From assembly GCF_041224425.1 (NCBI RefSeq), contig NZ_JBGFGL010000075.1:1-64000 (forward strand): a stretch of 64,000 nt of DNA. Reading direction: 5' to 3'. Positions within the stretch are counted from its first letter, which is position 1. Each line of letters begins with the position of its first letter. The stretch comes from Psychroserpens sp041224425 (lineage in GTDB: Bacteria > Bacteroidota > Bacteroidia > Flavobacteriales > Flavobacteriaceae). A program made the translations under genes and the position numbers. Below are positions 17,716 to 26,810 of the stretch, in pieces. A model generated the notes under the pieces. It did not search any database and was not told where the DNA came from. It saw nothing but the letters and a program-made list of their open reading frames with translations.

Positions 17716-18465
17716 ATGAGAAAACAAATTGTAGCAGGAAACTGGAAAATGAACAACGGTTTGATTCAAACAAAATCCCTAATTGTGGAACTAAAACAAC
17801 AAACCAAAACATCAAATGCAGAAGTAATGATTGCGCCAACATTCACCAATCTTTGGCATGCCTTTGAAGCCACACGTCAAGACGATATTGAAGTGATTGC
17901 ACAGAATATGCATTTTGCAGAGAATGGTGCTTATACTGGTGAAATAAGTGCAGGTATGCTCAAAAGTTTAGGAATCCAAACGGTAATACTTGGTCATAGT
18001 GAACGTCGTGCTTACTATAACGAAACCGATGAAGCTTTAGCAAAAAAAGTTTCAACTGCATTGGAGAATGAGATGCGCGTTATTTTTTGTTTTGGAGAAG
18101 AATTGTCAGATCGTAAAGCTGGAAAGCAAGAAGATGTTGTTAAATCGCAATTGGTTAATGCGCTTTGTCATTTAAAGGCTCAGGATTTCAAACATATTGT
18201 TTTGGCCTATGAACCAGTTTGGGCCATTGGAACTGGAGAAACTGCAACTCCAGATCAAGCTCAGGAAATGCACGCCTTTATTCGAAACTTGTTCAGAGAT
18301 CGTTATAATGATGAGGTCGCAGAAAACTTATCCATCCTTTATGGTGGTAGTGTCAAACCTAGTAACGCCAAGGAAATTTTTTCAAAACCAGATGTCGATG
18401 GTGGATTGATAGGTGGAGCATCACTTAAAGCCGAAGATTTTTACGCCATAGTGAACGCATTTTAG
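17716..18465 (+). CDS. tpiA: Triosephosphate isomerase
   Basis: Interconverts dihydroxyacetone phosphate and glyceraldehyde 3-phosphate. The 249-aa TIM barrel has GNWKMN (N9, K11), ILGHSERR (catalytic His94), AYEPVWAIGTG with the catalytic Glu, and LYGGSVKPSN for phosphate binding. Length is normal. A strong terminator follows, ending the DUF1599 to tpiA cluster. Confidence 0.97.
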   Translation: MRKQIVAGNWKMNNGLIQTKSLIVELKQQTKTSNAEVMIAPTFTNLWHAFEATRQDDIEVIAQNMHFAENGAYTGEISAGMLKSLGIQTVILGHSERRAYYNETDEALAKKVSTALENEMRVIFCFGEELSDRKAGKQEDVVKSQLVNALCHLKAQDFKHIVLAYEPVWAIGTGETATPDQAQEMHAFIRNLFRDRYNDEVAENLSILYGGSVKPSNAKEIFSKPDVDGGLIGGASLKAEDFYAIVNAF

Positions 18466-18488
18466 TTAAAAATCAAATAGTTAAACTC

Positions 18489-18535
18489 TAAGGGTATTCC
18501 CTGAATTTTGAGATTCAGAGAATACCCTTAATTTA
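18489..18535 (+). terminator. Terminator after tpiA
   Basis: TAAGGGTATTC pairs with GAATACCCTTA (18489-18499 / 18520-18530), with an inner CTGAAT/ATTCAG stem and one mismatch; an AT-rich tail follows. Confidence 0.8.
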
Positions 18536-18585
18536 TTTTGAATAGTTCGTAATACCTTGCTCATAGTTAAACCTTAAACTTTTTT

Positions 18586-19047
18586 ATGATGAGAACAGGT
18601 ATATTTTATAAAGGGCTTTTTTTAGTGCTCTGCCTTAGTTTGTTTAGTTTCGACTGCAGTAATGATGATGGTCCAGATAGAATAGAAGGTGATGAGGATG
18701 CACCAATTATATCAGTGGTTAATCCAGATGAAGGTGATGTATTTTATACTGATGGTGGTGTTGAGACTCCAGATTATATAATTATTGAGGCCAATGCAAG
18801 CGACACCTCAACCATTACCATTGGTTCTGCTACAGTGTATAATAGTACCAATGACATTGTCTATTATTATGACGAAACGTCCCAAACACAAAACAACACC
18901 TCTATAACTACCATATATACGTCTTTTAGAACATTACATCCGGGAAATTACGTTGTCGTTATCGAGTTTATAGATGCCAATGGAAATAGCTCAAGTGTCA
19001 TCCGTAACGTAACTTGCTTGTTTTCCGAAGGTGAGGGTACTGATTGA
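18586..19047 (+). CDS. Secreted/lipid-anchored Ig-like protein, unknown function
   Basis: A 153-aa protein with an N-terminal hydrophobic segment ending at SFDCSNDDG (Cys24). The Cys followed by acidic residues is typical of surface-exposed Bacteroidota lipoproteins, although Phe-Asp before Cys is a poor lipobox. The rest looks like one beta-sandwich domain (PIISVVNPDEGDVFYT, DYIIIEANASDTSTI, GNYVVVIEFIDANGNSS). It is followed closely by the S74 protein gene, whose open frame touches its stop, and is probably cotranscribed with it. It may be a partner or anchor of that protein. Confidence 0.65.
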   Translation: MMRTGIFYKGLFLVLCLSLFSFDCSNDDGPDRIEGDEDAPIISVVNPDEGDVFYTDGGVETPDYIIIEANASDTSTITIGSATVYNSTNDIVYYYDETSQTQNNTSITTIYTSFRTLHPGNYVVVIEFIDANGNSSSVIRNVTCLFSEGEGTD

Positions 19048-19070
19048 TAATTGGAAATAAATGCGTTGTT

Positions 19071-21275
19071 ATGAAAGTAAGACTTTCCATATTGATTTGT
19101 ATGTTTTTTTGTTGCGTTAATCATAGTATTGCTCAGGTAGGAATAAATACCACGAACCCAAAGGCACAATTGGAAATTCAATCTTCAAATGTGGCTACAC
19201 CGTCAAATACTGATGGAATTTTAATCCCAAAAATCGATGAATACCCAGTGACCAATCCAACAGCACAACAAGATGGAATGCTTGTTTATGTTACCGGAAA
19301 TGGAAGTGTGTTCAAAGGATTTTATTATTGGGATAACACAACAACATCTTGGATTTCACTTTCAGGAGCGAGCATTGAAAAAATTAATGACTTATTAGAT
19401 GGGAAATCGGATAATGATGGATCTGATAACGGCTCTTCAATTTTTTTAGGGATAAACGCAGGTGCTAATGATGATGAATCCAACAACCATAATGTTGGTA
19501 TTGGTCCTAATGCCTTAAGACAAAATAGTACTGGAAGTAACAACACCGCCATTGGAAATGAAGCCATGATTTTTAATAGTACTGGATTTCAAAATACAGC
19601 ATTAGGTCAAAAAGCGATGAATTTTAATACGTCTGGCATCAATAATACTGCCATTGGGCATAAAGCCCTAAGAGATAACACAACTGGCACCAATAATACT
19701 GTCATCGGTGTTAGTGCAGGAGAAAATTTAATTGGAAGTAGCAATGTTATATTGGGTTACTATGCTGGTTATAATTCTGCGGGAGATAATCACGTGTTTT
19801 TAGGACGTTTCGCAGGCTATAATGAAACCAATAGTAATAGACTGTATATTGAAAACTCCTCAAGTGTAACTCCATTGATTTATGGTGAGTTTGATAATGA
19901 TTTTTTAAGAATCAATGGCGACTTTGAAATTGAAAAATCTACAAATGCCAGCGCAACTGTTGTCACCCCTTTTGGGTATCAATCGTCTCTAAAATTATTT
20001 GAACGAGGAACAGGAGGTGATTATGGTTTTGAGTTTCAGTATGATGGTTCTCCAGACAAATTGTATTTATGGTCTAGAACCTTTGCTGGAAATGAAGGTA
20101 TTCGAATGACTTGGCTAAAAGATGGTAAGGTTGGATTAAATGATACCTCTCCAGATGCGCGATTAGATATTGAAGTTACTGATAGAAATGCACCTCTCAA
20201 TACTGATGGCTTATTAGTGCCCAGAATCAATAACTTTCCGTCAACAAATCCTGGAATTTTACAAGATGGAATGCTTGTTTATTTAACCTCAGATGATTCG
20301 TTTTATTTTTGGGATCATGGCAATACAAATTGGCAAAAATTAAGTCAAGTCGAACGTATTGATGATTTGGTAGATGGTAGATCAGATACTAATGGGTCAT
20401 CTGTTTTTTTAGGTGTGGGAGCAGGAATAAACGACAATGGTACAGATAATAGAAATGTCGCTATTGGATATCAATCCATGACAGATAATATCACTGGAAT
20501 AGATAATACTGCTTTGGGTTACCAAAGTTTGACAAATAATATTTCTGGTGATAATAATTCGGCTATTGGCTACCATACGCTTTATTCGAATTCAACAGGT
20601 CGCGTAAACGTTGCCCATGGAAGCTATGCCTTATATGATAATACTAACGGGAATTATAATGTTGCTATGGGCTCGAGTGCATTGGAGAATAATACGTCTG
20701 GAGACTATAATACGGCCATTGGTGCCTCAGCTTCACTGTCTGTTACAGTGTTTGACAATACAACAGCTCTGGGCTATCAGGCCTCACCAAATTCGCCGAA
20801 TCAAGTACGTTTAGGCAATTCAAGTGTTGCTGTAATTGGAGGCTATGCGAATTGGTCAAACTTTTCAGATCGACGCCTGAAAACCAATATAAAGGAAAAT
20901 GTGGTTGGATTGGACTTTATAAAAAGATTACGTCCTGTAAGTTACCACTACGATATGGATGCCATAGCACGTTTTGAAAACATTCCAGATAGCTTACGCC
21001 TCAAAGATGCTGAACGCCTAAAAGCTGCAGAAGTTCAAACGGGTTTTATTGCTCAAGAAGTTGAATCTGCCGCAAATGCTGTCGGATTTGATTTTCATGG
21101 TGTGATTATTCCTTATGATGAAAATGGTACCTATGCGTTGCGTTATGCAGAATTTGTTGTGCCATTGGTTAAAGCAATTCAAGAGCAACAAGACCTTATT
21201 GAAGCTCAACAAGAAGAACTTACTACTTTAAGAAGAGAAATTGAAGGCATCAAAGCATTGTTGAAGAAAGAATAA
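19071..21275 (+). CDS. Trimeric adhesin-like surface protein with C-terminal S74 intramolecular chaperone
   Basis: A 734-aa protein with a signal peptide ending at HSIAQ, followed by VGINTTNPKAQLEI. Two similar blocks follow: each has a NTDGxLxPxIxxxP-QDGMLVY segment, then FLG-INAGAND-type and YadA-like head repeats (NTAIGNEAM, NTALGQKAM, NTAIGHKAL and so on). The C-terminus has SDRRLKTNIKENVVGLDFI, the start of the peptidase S74 chaperone domain known from phage tail fibres, ending in a coiled coil (QEQQDLIEAQQEELTTLRRE). I use the ATG at 19071 because earlier frame codons overlap the previous gene and precede the signal peptide. It probably trimerises and self-cleaves before the SDRR segment; export route unclear. 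Confidence 0.82.
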   Translation: MKVRLSILICMFFCCVNHSIAQVGINTTNPKAQLEIQSSNVATPSNTDGILIPKIDEYPVTNPTAQQDGMLVYVTGNGSVFKGFYYWDNTTTSWISLSGASIEKINDLLDGKSDNDGSDNGSSIFLGINAGANDDESNNHNVGIGPNALRQNSTGSNNTAIGNEAMIFNSTGFQNTALGQKAMNFNTSGINNTAIGHKALRDNTTGTNNTVIGVSAGENLIGSSNVILGYYAGYNSAGDNHVFLGRFAGYNETNSNRLYIENSSSVTPLIYGEFDNDFLRINGDFEIEKSTNASATVVTPFGYQSSLKLFERGTGGDYGFEFQYDGSPDKLYLWSRTFAGNEGIRMTWLKDGKVGLNDTSPDARLDIEVTDRNAPLNTDGLLVPRINNFPSTNPGILQDGMLVYLTSDDSFYFWDHGNTNWQKLSQVERIDDLVDGRSDTNGSSVFLGVGAGINDNGTDNRNVAIGYQSMTDNITGIDNTALGYQSLTNNISGDNNSAIGYHTLYSNSTGRVNVAHGSYALYDNTNGNYNVAMGSSALENNTSGDYNTAIGASASLSVTVFDNTTALGYQASPNSPNQVRLGNSSVAVIGGYANWSNFSDRRLKTNIKENVVGLDFIKRLRPVSYHYDMDAIARFENIPDSLRLKDAERLKAAEVQTGFIAQEVESAANAVGFDFHGVIIPYDENGTYALRYAEFVVPLVKAIQEQQDLIEAQQEELTTLRREIEGIKALLKKE

Positions 21276-21305
21276 GATTATTAACTTAGCAACAAAGACA
21301 CTATT

Positions 21306-23243
21306 TTGAAATATTCAGTAATCGTTTTCCTGTTCGTAACACTTGGTTTATTTCCCCAAAATAATAAAATGCTTGATAGCTTGTACCACGTTGTCAAGAC
21401 CTCAAAAAATGATACAGTGGTTGCAGATACACATTATGAGCTGGCTTGGTTTTTAAAGTTAAAAGACCTTCCAGTTGCCAAAGCGCATATGGATTCTGCA
21501 ATGGTAGTATATCAAAAGTTAAAATTGCCAAGAAAATTAGCTTTGGGTAATTTTCAATATTCAGTCTTGCATCGTGTAGGTGGAGATTATGATGAAGCCA
21601 TCAAAAGTCTTACAAAGTATCAAGACTATGTTGAAAACGTAAAGGATACGGCAAACTGGATTTATGCTTTTTATGAAAAGGGAGTAATATATTCTCAAAA
21701 AGGAGATTTGCAAAAGAGTTTAGAACAGTTTTACAAAGCAAACGAATTATCTGAAGCTACTGGTAACACTGGAATGGCCAATACTTCATTGAATAGCATT
21801 GGTTTGGTTTACAATGATTTGGGAAAATACAATGAGGCCATTGAAGCTTTTAACAAAGCATTGATTGGCTATAAGGAACTTGATATAAATACAGAACACT
21901 TAGGAGATGTTTATAACGGTTTGGCATCAGCATTCAAAAATCAAAAGCAATACGACAAAGCCATTGAAAATTTTGACAAGGCGATAACGGTGTATGAGTT
22001 GAACGCTAGTGAGTTCGGTATTGCTATTGCTAACTTTAATAAGGCACTGATTTTTAATAATCAAAAGCGATTTAAAGAGGCACTTCCTTTGCTGTCACTT
22101 GCTTATGAAAAACAAAAAAGTAATGGTTTTAATACCGAATTGTTAATGACCATTTCCAATTTGGCAGAAGCCCATTTTGAATTGGGGAATTACAATAAAA
22201 GTGAAGCCTTCCTGAATGAAGGACTAGACCTCGAAAGTGAAAGTAAAATAGCGACCAAAGATTTATATTTTGAATTATATCGTATAAATGACAAAAAAAA
22301 CAACTTTCAGAAGGCACTTAAGTATCATGAATTGTATGTGGTCTATAAGGATAGTATTTATAGTGAAGACAACATTAAATCCATTAACTTACTTCAGAAG
22401 CAATTTGAAACCGAAAGAAAAGACAAGGAAATTGCTGAACAACAACTAGTGCTTAAAGAGCAGGAAACCGAAATACAGCAAAAGAAAAACCAACAAAATT
22501 TTATGCTTGGAGCTATAGCTTTTTTGATTATAGTATCATTGTTGATTGTATTAATATACCGACAGAAACAAAAACGGAAAAACCAAGAATTACTAGCCTT
22601 AAAACAAGATTATCAAATCAAATCACTAGAGTTATTAATTGAAGGCGAAGAAAAAGAGCGATTTCGAATCGCAAAAGAGTTGCATGACGGCGTTAATGGA
22701 GATTTGTCAGCCATTAAGCACAAGCTGTCGACACTTTTGGAAATGAACAACAAAGTTATCAAGGAAGCCATTACCATGATTGACTCCTCTTGTCAGCAAG
22801 TACGTGCCATATCCCATAACTTGGTGCCTCCTTCACTCGAAAAATTTACACTTGTAGAAGCTACTGAAAACTATTGCACCAATTTAAACGCGATGCATGA
22901 CGAAGATATTTCTTTTCAATTTGTTGGCGATACCATATCGATTCCCAAAAAAGCCCAAATCAATAGTTTTAGAATCATTCAGGAATTGGTGACCAATGCA
23001 ATTAAACATGCCAAGGCGAAAACCATAAATGTACAAATAAGTTCTAGGGAAAATCATATGCAAATCACCGTTGAAGACGATGGCAAGGGTTTCAACAAAG
23101 ACACTATTGAATCGGAAGGTATCGGTTTACAAACTATTGATTCGCGCATTTCATATTTAAATGCTACCTTGGATTTTGTTTCTAATACAAAAGGGACCTC
23201 ATATATTATTGAGTTTGATTTAAATAATTTGAATGAAGACTAG
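21306..23243 (+). CDS. TPR-containing sensor histidine kinase (HisKA_3/NarX type)
   Basis: A 645-aa protein: short signal peptide, tetratricopeptide repeats (about residues 30-360; for example GLVYNDLGKYNEAIEAFNKAL), a coiled coil, one transmembrane helix (MLGAIAFLIIVSLLIVLIY), then HisKA_3 with phospho-acceptor His460 in AKELHDGVNGDLSAIK, and a HATPase_c domain with NAIKHAKAK and EDDGKGFN. The start is TTG at 21306, needed to keep the signal peptide; the next ATG would remove it. It lies 30 bases after the S74 gene and overlaps the response-regulator gene by 11 bases. The signal is unknown. Confidence 0.9.
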   Translation: MKYSVIVFLFVTLGLFPQNNKMLDSLYHVVKTSKNDTVVADTHYELAWFLKLKDLPVAKAHMDSAMVVYQKLKLPRKLALGNFQYSVLHRVGGDYDEAIKSLTKYQDYVENVKDTANWIYAFYEKGVIYSQKGDLQKSLEQFYKANELSEATGNTGMANTSLNSIGLVYNDLGKYNEAIEAFNKALIGYKELDINTEHLGDVYNGLASAFKNQKQYDKAIENFDKAITVYELNASEFGIAIANFNKALIFNNQKRFKEALPLLSLAYEKQKSNGFNTELLMTISNLAEAHFELGNYNKSEAFLNEGLDLESESKIATKDLYFELYRINDKKNNFQKALKYHELYVVYKDSIYSEDNIKSINLLQKQFETERKDKEIAEQQLVLKEQETEIQQKKNQQNFMLGAIAFLIIVSLLIVLIYRQKQKRKNQELLALKQDYQIKSLELLIEGEEKERFRIAKELHDGVNGDLSAIKHKLSTLLEMNNKVIKEAITMIDSSCQQVRAISHNLVPPSLEKFTLVEATENYCTNLNAMHDEDISFQFVGDTISIPKKAQINSFRIIQELVTNAIKHAKAKTINVQISSRENHMQITVEDDGKGFNKDTIESEGIGLQTIDSRISYLNATLDFVSNTKGTSYIIEFDLNNLNED

Positions 23244-23868
23244 AATTGCCATAACCGATGATCATAAAATGGTCTTGAAGGGAATTGAAAGTATGCTGGA
23301 AAGTGCTTCTGACCTAGAAGTCATTCAAACTTTTGAAAATGCACAACACACTTTAGACGGATTAAAAAAGCAATTACCTGATGTGCTGTTGTTAGATATC
23401 AATTTGCCAGACATCAGTGGTATTGATTTGAGTAAACACATTCTTAAACTCTATCCAAATCTAAAAATAATCGCACTTACTAATTTTGAAGATATTTCAT
23501 TTGTAAAGCAAATGCTAAAAAATGGCGTTCAGGGTTACCTGCTCAAGAATACTGATAAACAGGAATTAGTGGAAGCTATTTCAACAGTCTTATCGGGTAA
23601 TCTTTACGTTCAAAAAAGTGTAAATGATAGACTTCTCAATCAGTTTTCATCGAAACCAATTTCAAATGGTTTACATATAAAACTTACCAGAAGAGAACAG
23701 GAAGTTTTAATGGCGATTTCAGAGGAATTGACCACACAGGAAATTTCGGAAAAACTCTTTATTAGTCCGAAAACCGTCGAAACTCATCGTATGAATATCA
23801 TGAGTAAGTTGGGTGCGAAAAATAGTGTTGGAATTATCAAGAATGCTATCGAAAAAGGACTGCTTTAA
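23233..23868 (+). CDS. NarL/LuxR-family response regulator
   Basis: A 211-aa regulator: receiver domain with phospho-acceptor Asp55 in LLLDINLPD and TNFED, Lys of the LLKNT motif, then a LuxR-type HTH (LTRREQEVLMAISEELTTQE, ISPKTVETHRMNIMSKLG). It is the partner of the overlapping histidine kinase. Targets are unknown; the lipoprotein/S74 genes of the same cluster are the nearest candidates. Confidence 0.93.
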   Translation: MKTRIAITDDHKMVLKGIESMLESASDLEVIQTFENAQHTLDGLKKQLPDVLLLDINLPDISGIDLSKHILKLYPNLKIIALTNFEDISFVKQMLKNGVQGYLLKNTDKQELVEAISTVLSGNLYVQKSVNDRLLNQFSSKPISNGLHIKLTRREQEVLMAISEELTTQEISEKLFISPKTVETHRMNIMSKLGAKNSVGIIKNAIEKGLL

Positions 23869-23880
23869 ATTTTTGTCACG

Positions 23881-23888
23881 TATCTTTG
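23881..23888 (+). promoter_or_regulatory. -7 box of prmA-clpS
   Basis: TATCTTTG, an exact TANNTTTG, 16 bases before the prmA ATG. It separates prmA-clpS transcription from the two-component genes upstream. No clear -33 box. Confidence 0.5.
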
Positions 23889-23904
23889 CAGTAGGTTTTC
23901 AGAT

Positions 23905-24741
23905 ATGTCAAATACAGTATATTTAGGTTATTATTTCAAAGTGCAACCCTTACAACCTGCAGTAGAGATTTTGATTGCAGAATTGGGTTTTGCAGGATTC
24001 GAAAGTTTTGTTGAAACCGAAGATGGCGTTACAGCCTACATTCAGAGAGACGAATGGCATCCGCATATTTTGGAGGATATCCAGATATTGAATTCAGACG
24101 AATTTGAAATATCACATACTTCCGAAGAGATCGAACAAACCAATTGGAATGCTGAATGGGAAAAGAACTTCAATCCTATTATCGTAGACGACACCTGTTC
24201 GGTGAGAGCGCCATTTCACGAGAAACCCAATACGGTTTATGATATTGTTATTGAACCCAAAATGAGTTTTGGGACAGGGCATCATGAAACGACGCATATG
24301 ATGATTCAATACATTCTCAAAAATGATTTTGAGAACAAATCGGTTTTGGATATGGGTTGCGGAACAGGCGTTTTGGCGATACTTGCTGAAATGAAAGGTG
24401 CACAACCAATAGATGCGGTAGATTATGACAATTGGTGTTACATCAACAGTTTAGAAAATGTGGAGCGTAATAATTGTAATCATATTACGGTAATTGAAGG
24501 TGATGCTGAGGTCTTACCAGGACGATCGTATGATATTATTATTGCCAATATCAATAGAAATATCCTTTTGAATGATCTTAAAACTTATGTGAGTACGTTA
24601 AACGCTAACGGATTGTTATTCTTAAGCGGATTTTACAAAGACGATATTTCTATTCTAGTTGACGAATGCAACAAATACGGCTTATCTCACGTTGACACTT
24701 TAGAAAGAAACGATTGGGTAGCTTTAAAATTTGAAAAATAA
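23905..24741 (+). CDS. prmA: Ribosomal protein L11 methyltransferase
   Basis: Methylates Lys residues of ribosomal protein L11 using S-adenosylmethionine. The 278 residues show the family N-terminal ferredoxin-like part (WNAEWEKNFNPI), SFGTGHHETTHMM, the SAM-binding loop VLDMGCGTGVLAI and the catalytic-site motif NINRNIL (equivalent of NPPY). The stop and the clpS start share one base (TAATG), so translation is coupled. Confidence 0.95.
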   Translation: MSNTVYLGYYFKVQPLQPAVEILIAELGFAGFESFVETEDGVTAYIQRDEWHPHILEDIQILNSDEFEISHTSEEIEQTNWNAEWEKNFNPIIVDDTCSVRAPFHEKPNTVYDIVIEPKMSFGTGHHETTHMMIQYILKNDFENKSVLDMGCGTGVLAILAEMKGAQPIDAVDYDNWCYINSLENVERNNCNHITVIEGDAEVLPGRSYDIIIANINRNILLNDLKTYVSTLNANGLLFLSGFYKDDISILVDECNKYGLSHVDTLERNDWVALKFEK

Positions 24742-25079
24742 TGGCTACATTAGATATGTTTTTCAAACCAACCTCATTTAAGTCAAATGCTATGAAACCT
24801 ATAATGAGTCAAAAAGAAAAAGTCCAGGAAGATTTTAGTGTCGACACACTAGAAAAACCGCTTAATGAAATTGTTTTGTATAATGATGACGTCAATACTT
24901 TTGATCATGTCATCAACACCTTGATGTATGCCTGTGATCATTCGCCAGAACAAGCCGAGCAATGTTCAATTATAGTGCACTATAAAGGGAAATGTACTGT
25001 TAAAACAGGCGATTACGAAGACCTTGAGCCACGATGTACAATCTTGCTTGATGCAGGACTAAGTGCTGAAATTGTTTAG
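24741..25079 (+). CDS. clpS: ATP-dependent Clp protease adaptor ClpS
   Basis: Delivers N-degron proteins to ClpAP-type proteases. It is 112 aa with a disordered N-terminus (about 40 residues) followed by the ClpS core LYNDDVNTFDHVINTL, then CDHSPEQAEQC and the VHYKGKC segment. The prmA-clpS pair is common in Bacteroidota. Its end overlaps the convergent HMA gene by four bases. Confidence 0.93.
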   Translation: MATLDMFFKPTSFKSNAMKPIMSQKEKVQEDFSVDTLEKPLNEIVLYNDDVNTFDHVINTLMYACDHSPEQAEQCSIIVHYKGKCTVKTGDYEDLEPRCTILLDAGLSAEIV

Positions 25080-25345
25080 CTATTCAGACGGCCAACGGCA
25101 CAACTCACAAATGATTTTGCTTTTTTAGAGACAGAATTAGATTCGTCTTCCGCTGGATAGCCAAGTTTTGAAAGTGTCTTCTTTACCAAAGAAATATCTT
25201 TGACTTCTGAGTATTTGAAATTAACTTCATTAGTTTCATTATTGACGATAATGTCTTCAATACCCTTAAGTTCTCCAAGTTTTGTTGTGATGGTATGAGC
25301 ACAACCACCACATTTTAAATTTTGAATTTTTATTGTGTGTTCCAT
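25076..25345 (-). CDS. Small heavy-metal-associated (HMA) domain protein
   Basis: An 89-aa protein; residues 1-65 form an HMA ferredoxin-like fold with LKCGGCAHTI (C12, C15), the metal-binding CxxC. It ends with a short tail containing one more Cys (SFVSCAVGRL). Relatives bind Cu(I) or similar ions. It is the last gene of the leftward sulfur module, 3 bases after the MBL/rhodanese gene, so it may serve persulfide or metal handling; inference from position. Confidence 0.85.
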   Translation of the reverse strand: MEHTIKIQNLKCGGCAHTITTKLGELKGIEDIIVNNETNEVNFKYSEVKDISLVKKTLSKLGYPAEDESNSVSKKAKSFVSCAVGRLNS

Positions 25346-25348
25346 GAG

Positions 25349-26758
25349 TTATAGAGTTGACGGACAAACATAATCTGTAATAGGTAAGTCGGTTTGTTTA
25401 ATCGCACCAAAACCACCAGCAATATCCACAAGATTGTGATAACCTCTAGCTTTTAAGATGGAAGCAGCAATGACACTTCTGTAACCACCAGCACAATGCA
25501 CATAATAGGTTTTATCTTTTGAAAGTTGATCCATTTGAGAATTGATAAAGTCTAAAGCAAAATGCTTGGCACCTTCTAAATGTGTGCTTTTGTATTCGCC
25601 ATCCTTTCTCACATCCAAAACGGTTTCAACGGCATTGTTTTTGACTCGCTCAGCAAACGTTTGGGCTGGAATAGATTCTACAGAGTCAACCTCTCTACCT
25701 GAAGCTTTCCATGCCGCAATGCCACCTTTAAGGTATCCCAGTGTGTTATCGTAACCTACACGAGATAATCGTGTAACGGCTTCTTCGCTTTTACCTTCGG
25801 GAACGACCAATAAAATAGGTTGTTTGATATCTGTAATCAAGGCTCCAACCCAAGGTGCAAACTGTCCGTTTAATCCAATAAAAATAGAATTTGGAATATG
25901 TGCTTTTACAAATTCACTTTGCGGTCGAACATCTAAAACCAAAGCACTTTCATGATTGGCCATAGCTTCAAAATCGTCTGGATCAAGAGGAACATCACCA
26001 GTTTTTAATACCGAATCAAAATCTTCATAACCCATTTTGTTCATCATGGCATTTTTAGCAAAATATTGTGGAGGAGGAGGTATGCCTTCCAAAACCTCTT
26101 TCACAAATTCTGCTTTGGTCATATCTTCTCGAAGTGCATAATTGGTTTTTTTCTGGTCACCAATGGTGCCAACAGTTTCCTTGCTTAGGTTTTTTCCGCA
26201 GGCAGAACCAGCACCATGCGCAGGATAAACGATAACGTCATCAGCTAAGGTCATGATTTTATGGCGTAAGGAATCGTAAAGCATTTCAGCCAAATCCTCT
26301 TTCGTTAAATCTGATTTAATCGCTAAATCAGGTCTTCCAACATCCCCTAAAAATAACGTGTCACCAGAGAAAATCGCATGATTCTTTCCGTTTTTATCAA
26401 TCAGTAAATAGGTTGTGGATTCCAAGGTGTGACCAGGTGTGTGAAGCACTTTCAAGGTGATGTCTCCAATTTTAAACTCTTCATTGTCTTTTGCTGAATA
26501 GATATCGTAAGCCGTTTCAGCACCAGGACCATATACGATTGTAGCTCCTGTTTTCTTTGCCAAATCGACATGTCCAGAGACAAAATCGGCATGGAAATGC
26601 GTTTCAAAAATATATTTTATAGAAGCTTTGTTGGCTTTTGCCTTATCGATATAAGCTTGTGTTTCACGTAAAGGGTCAATAATGGCAGCTTCGCCATTAG
26701 ATTCAATGTAATAAGCACCTTGCGCAAGGCATCCTGTATATATTTGTTCAATTATCAT
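25349..26758 (-). CDS. MBL-fold persulfide dioxygenase fused to two rhodanese domains (CstB/ETHE1-like)
   Basis: A 469-aa protein in three parts: an ETHE1-type metallo-beta-lactamase domain (about 1-245) with THFHADFVSGH (H54, H56, D58), then rhodanese 1 (about 262-355), then rhodanese 2 (about 370-460). Rhodanese 2 has the active-site loop VHCAGGYRS with Cys. Rhodanese 1 has LLVVPEGKS at that place and lacks the Cys, so it is probably structural or regulatory. The family oxidises glutathione or low-molecular persulfides to sulfite and thiosulfate. Its neighbours (YeeE/YedE permeases, HMA) support a sulfide or thiosulfate role. Confidence 0.92.
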   Translation of the reverse strand: MIIEQIYTGCLAQGAYYIESNGEAAIIDPLRETQAYIDKAKANKASIKYIFETHFHADFVSGHVDLAKKTGATIVYGPGAETAYDIYSAKDNEEFKIGDITLKVLHTPGHTLESTTYLLIDKNGKNHAIFSGDTLFLGDVGRPDLAIKSDLTKEDLAEMLYDSLRHKIMTLADDVIVYPAHGAGSACGKNLSKETVGTIGDQKKTNYALREDMTKAEFVKEVLEGIPPPPQYFAKNAMMNKMGYEDFDSVLKTGDVPLDPDDFEAMANHESALVLDVRPQSEFVKAHIPNSIFIGLNGQFAPWVGALITDIKQPILLVVPEGKSEEAVTRLSRVGYDNTLGYLKGGIAAWKASGREVDSVESIPAQTFAERVKNNAVETVLDVRKDGEYKSTHLEGAKHFALDFINSQMDQLSKDKTYYVHCAGGYRSVIAASILKARGYHNLVDIAGGFGAIKQTDLPITDYVCPSTL

Positions 26759-26810
26759 AACGTATTAATTTGTTCTAAAGATAAGGACTAATCGTTAAAT
26801 TTTAATGGTT

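Noticed and set aside
18627..18660. Strong lipobox in the Ig-like protein
   Set aside because: The residues before Cys24 (SFD) do not match a lipobox; lipid anchoring is left as possible only.
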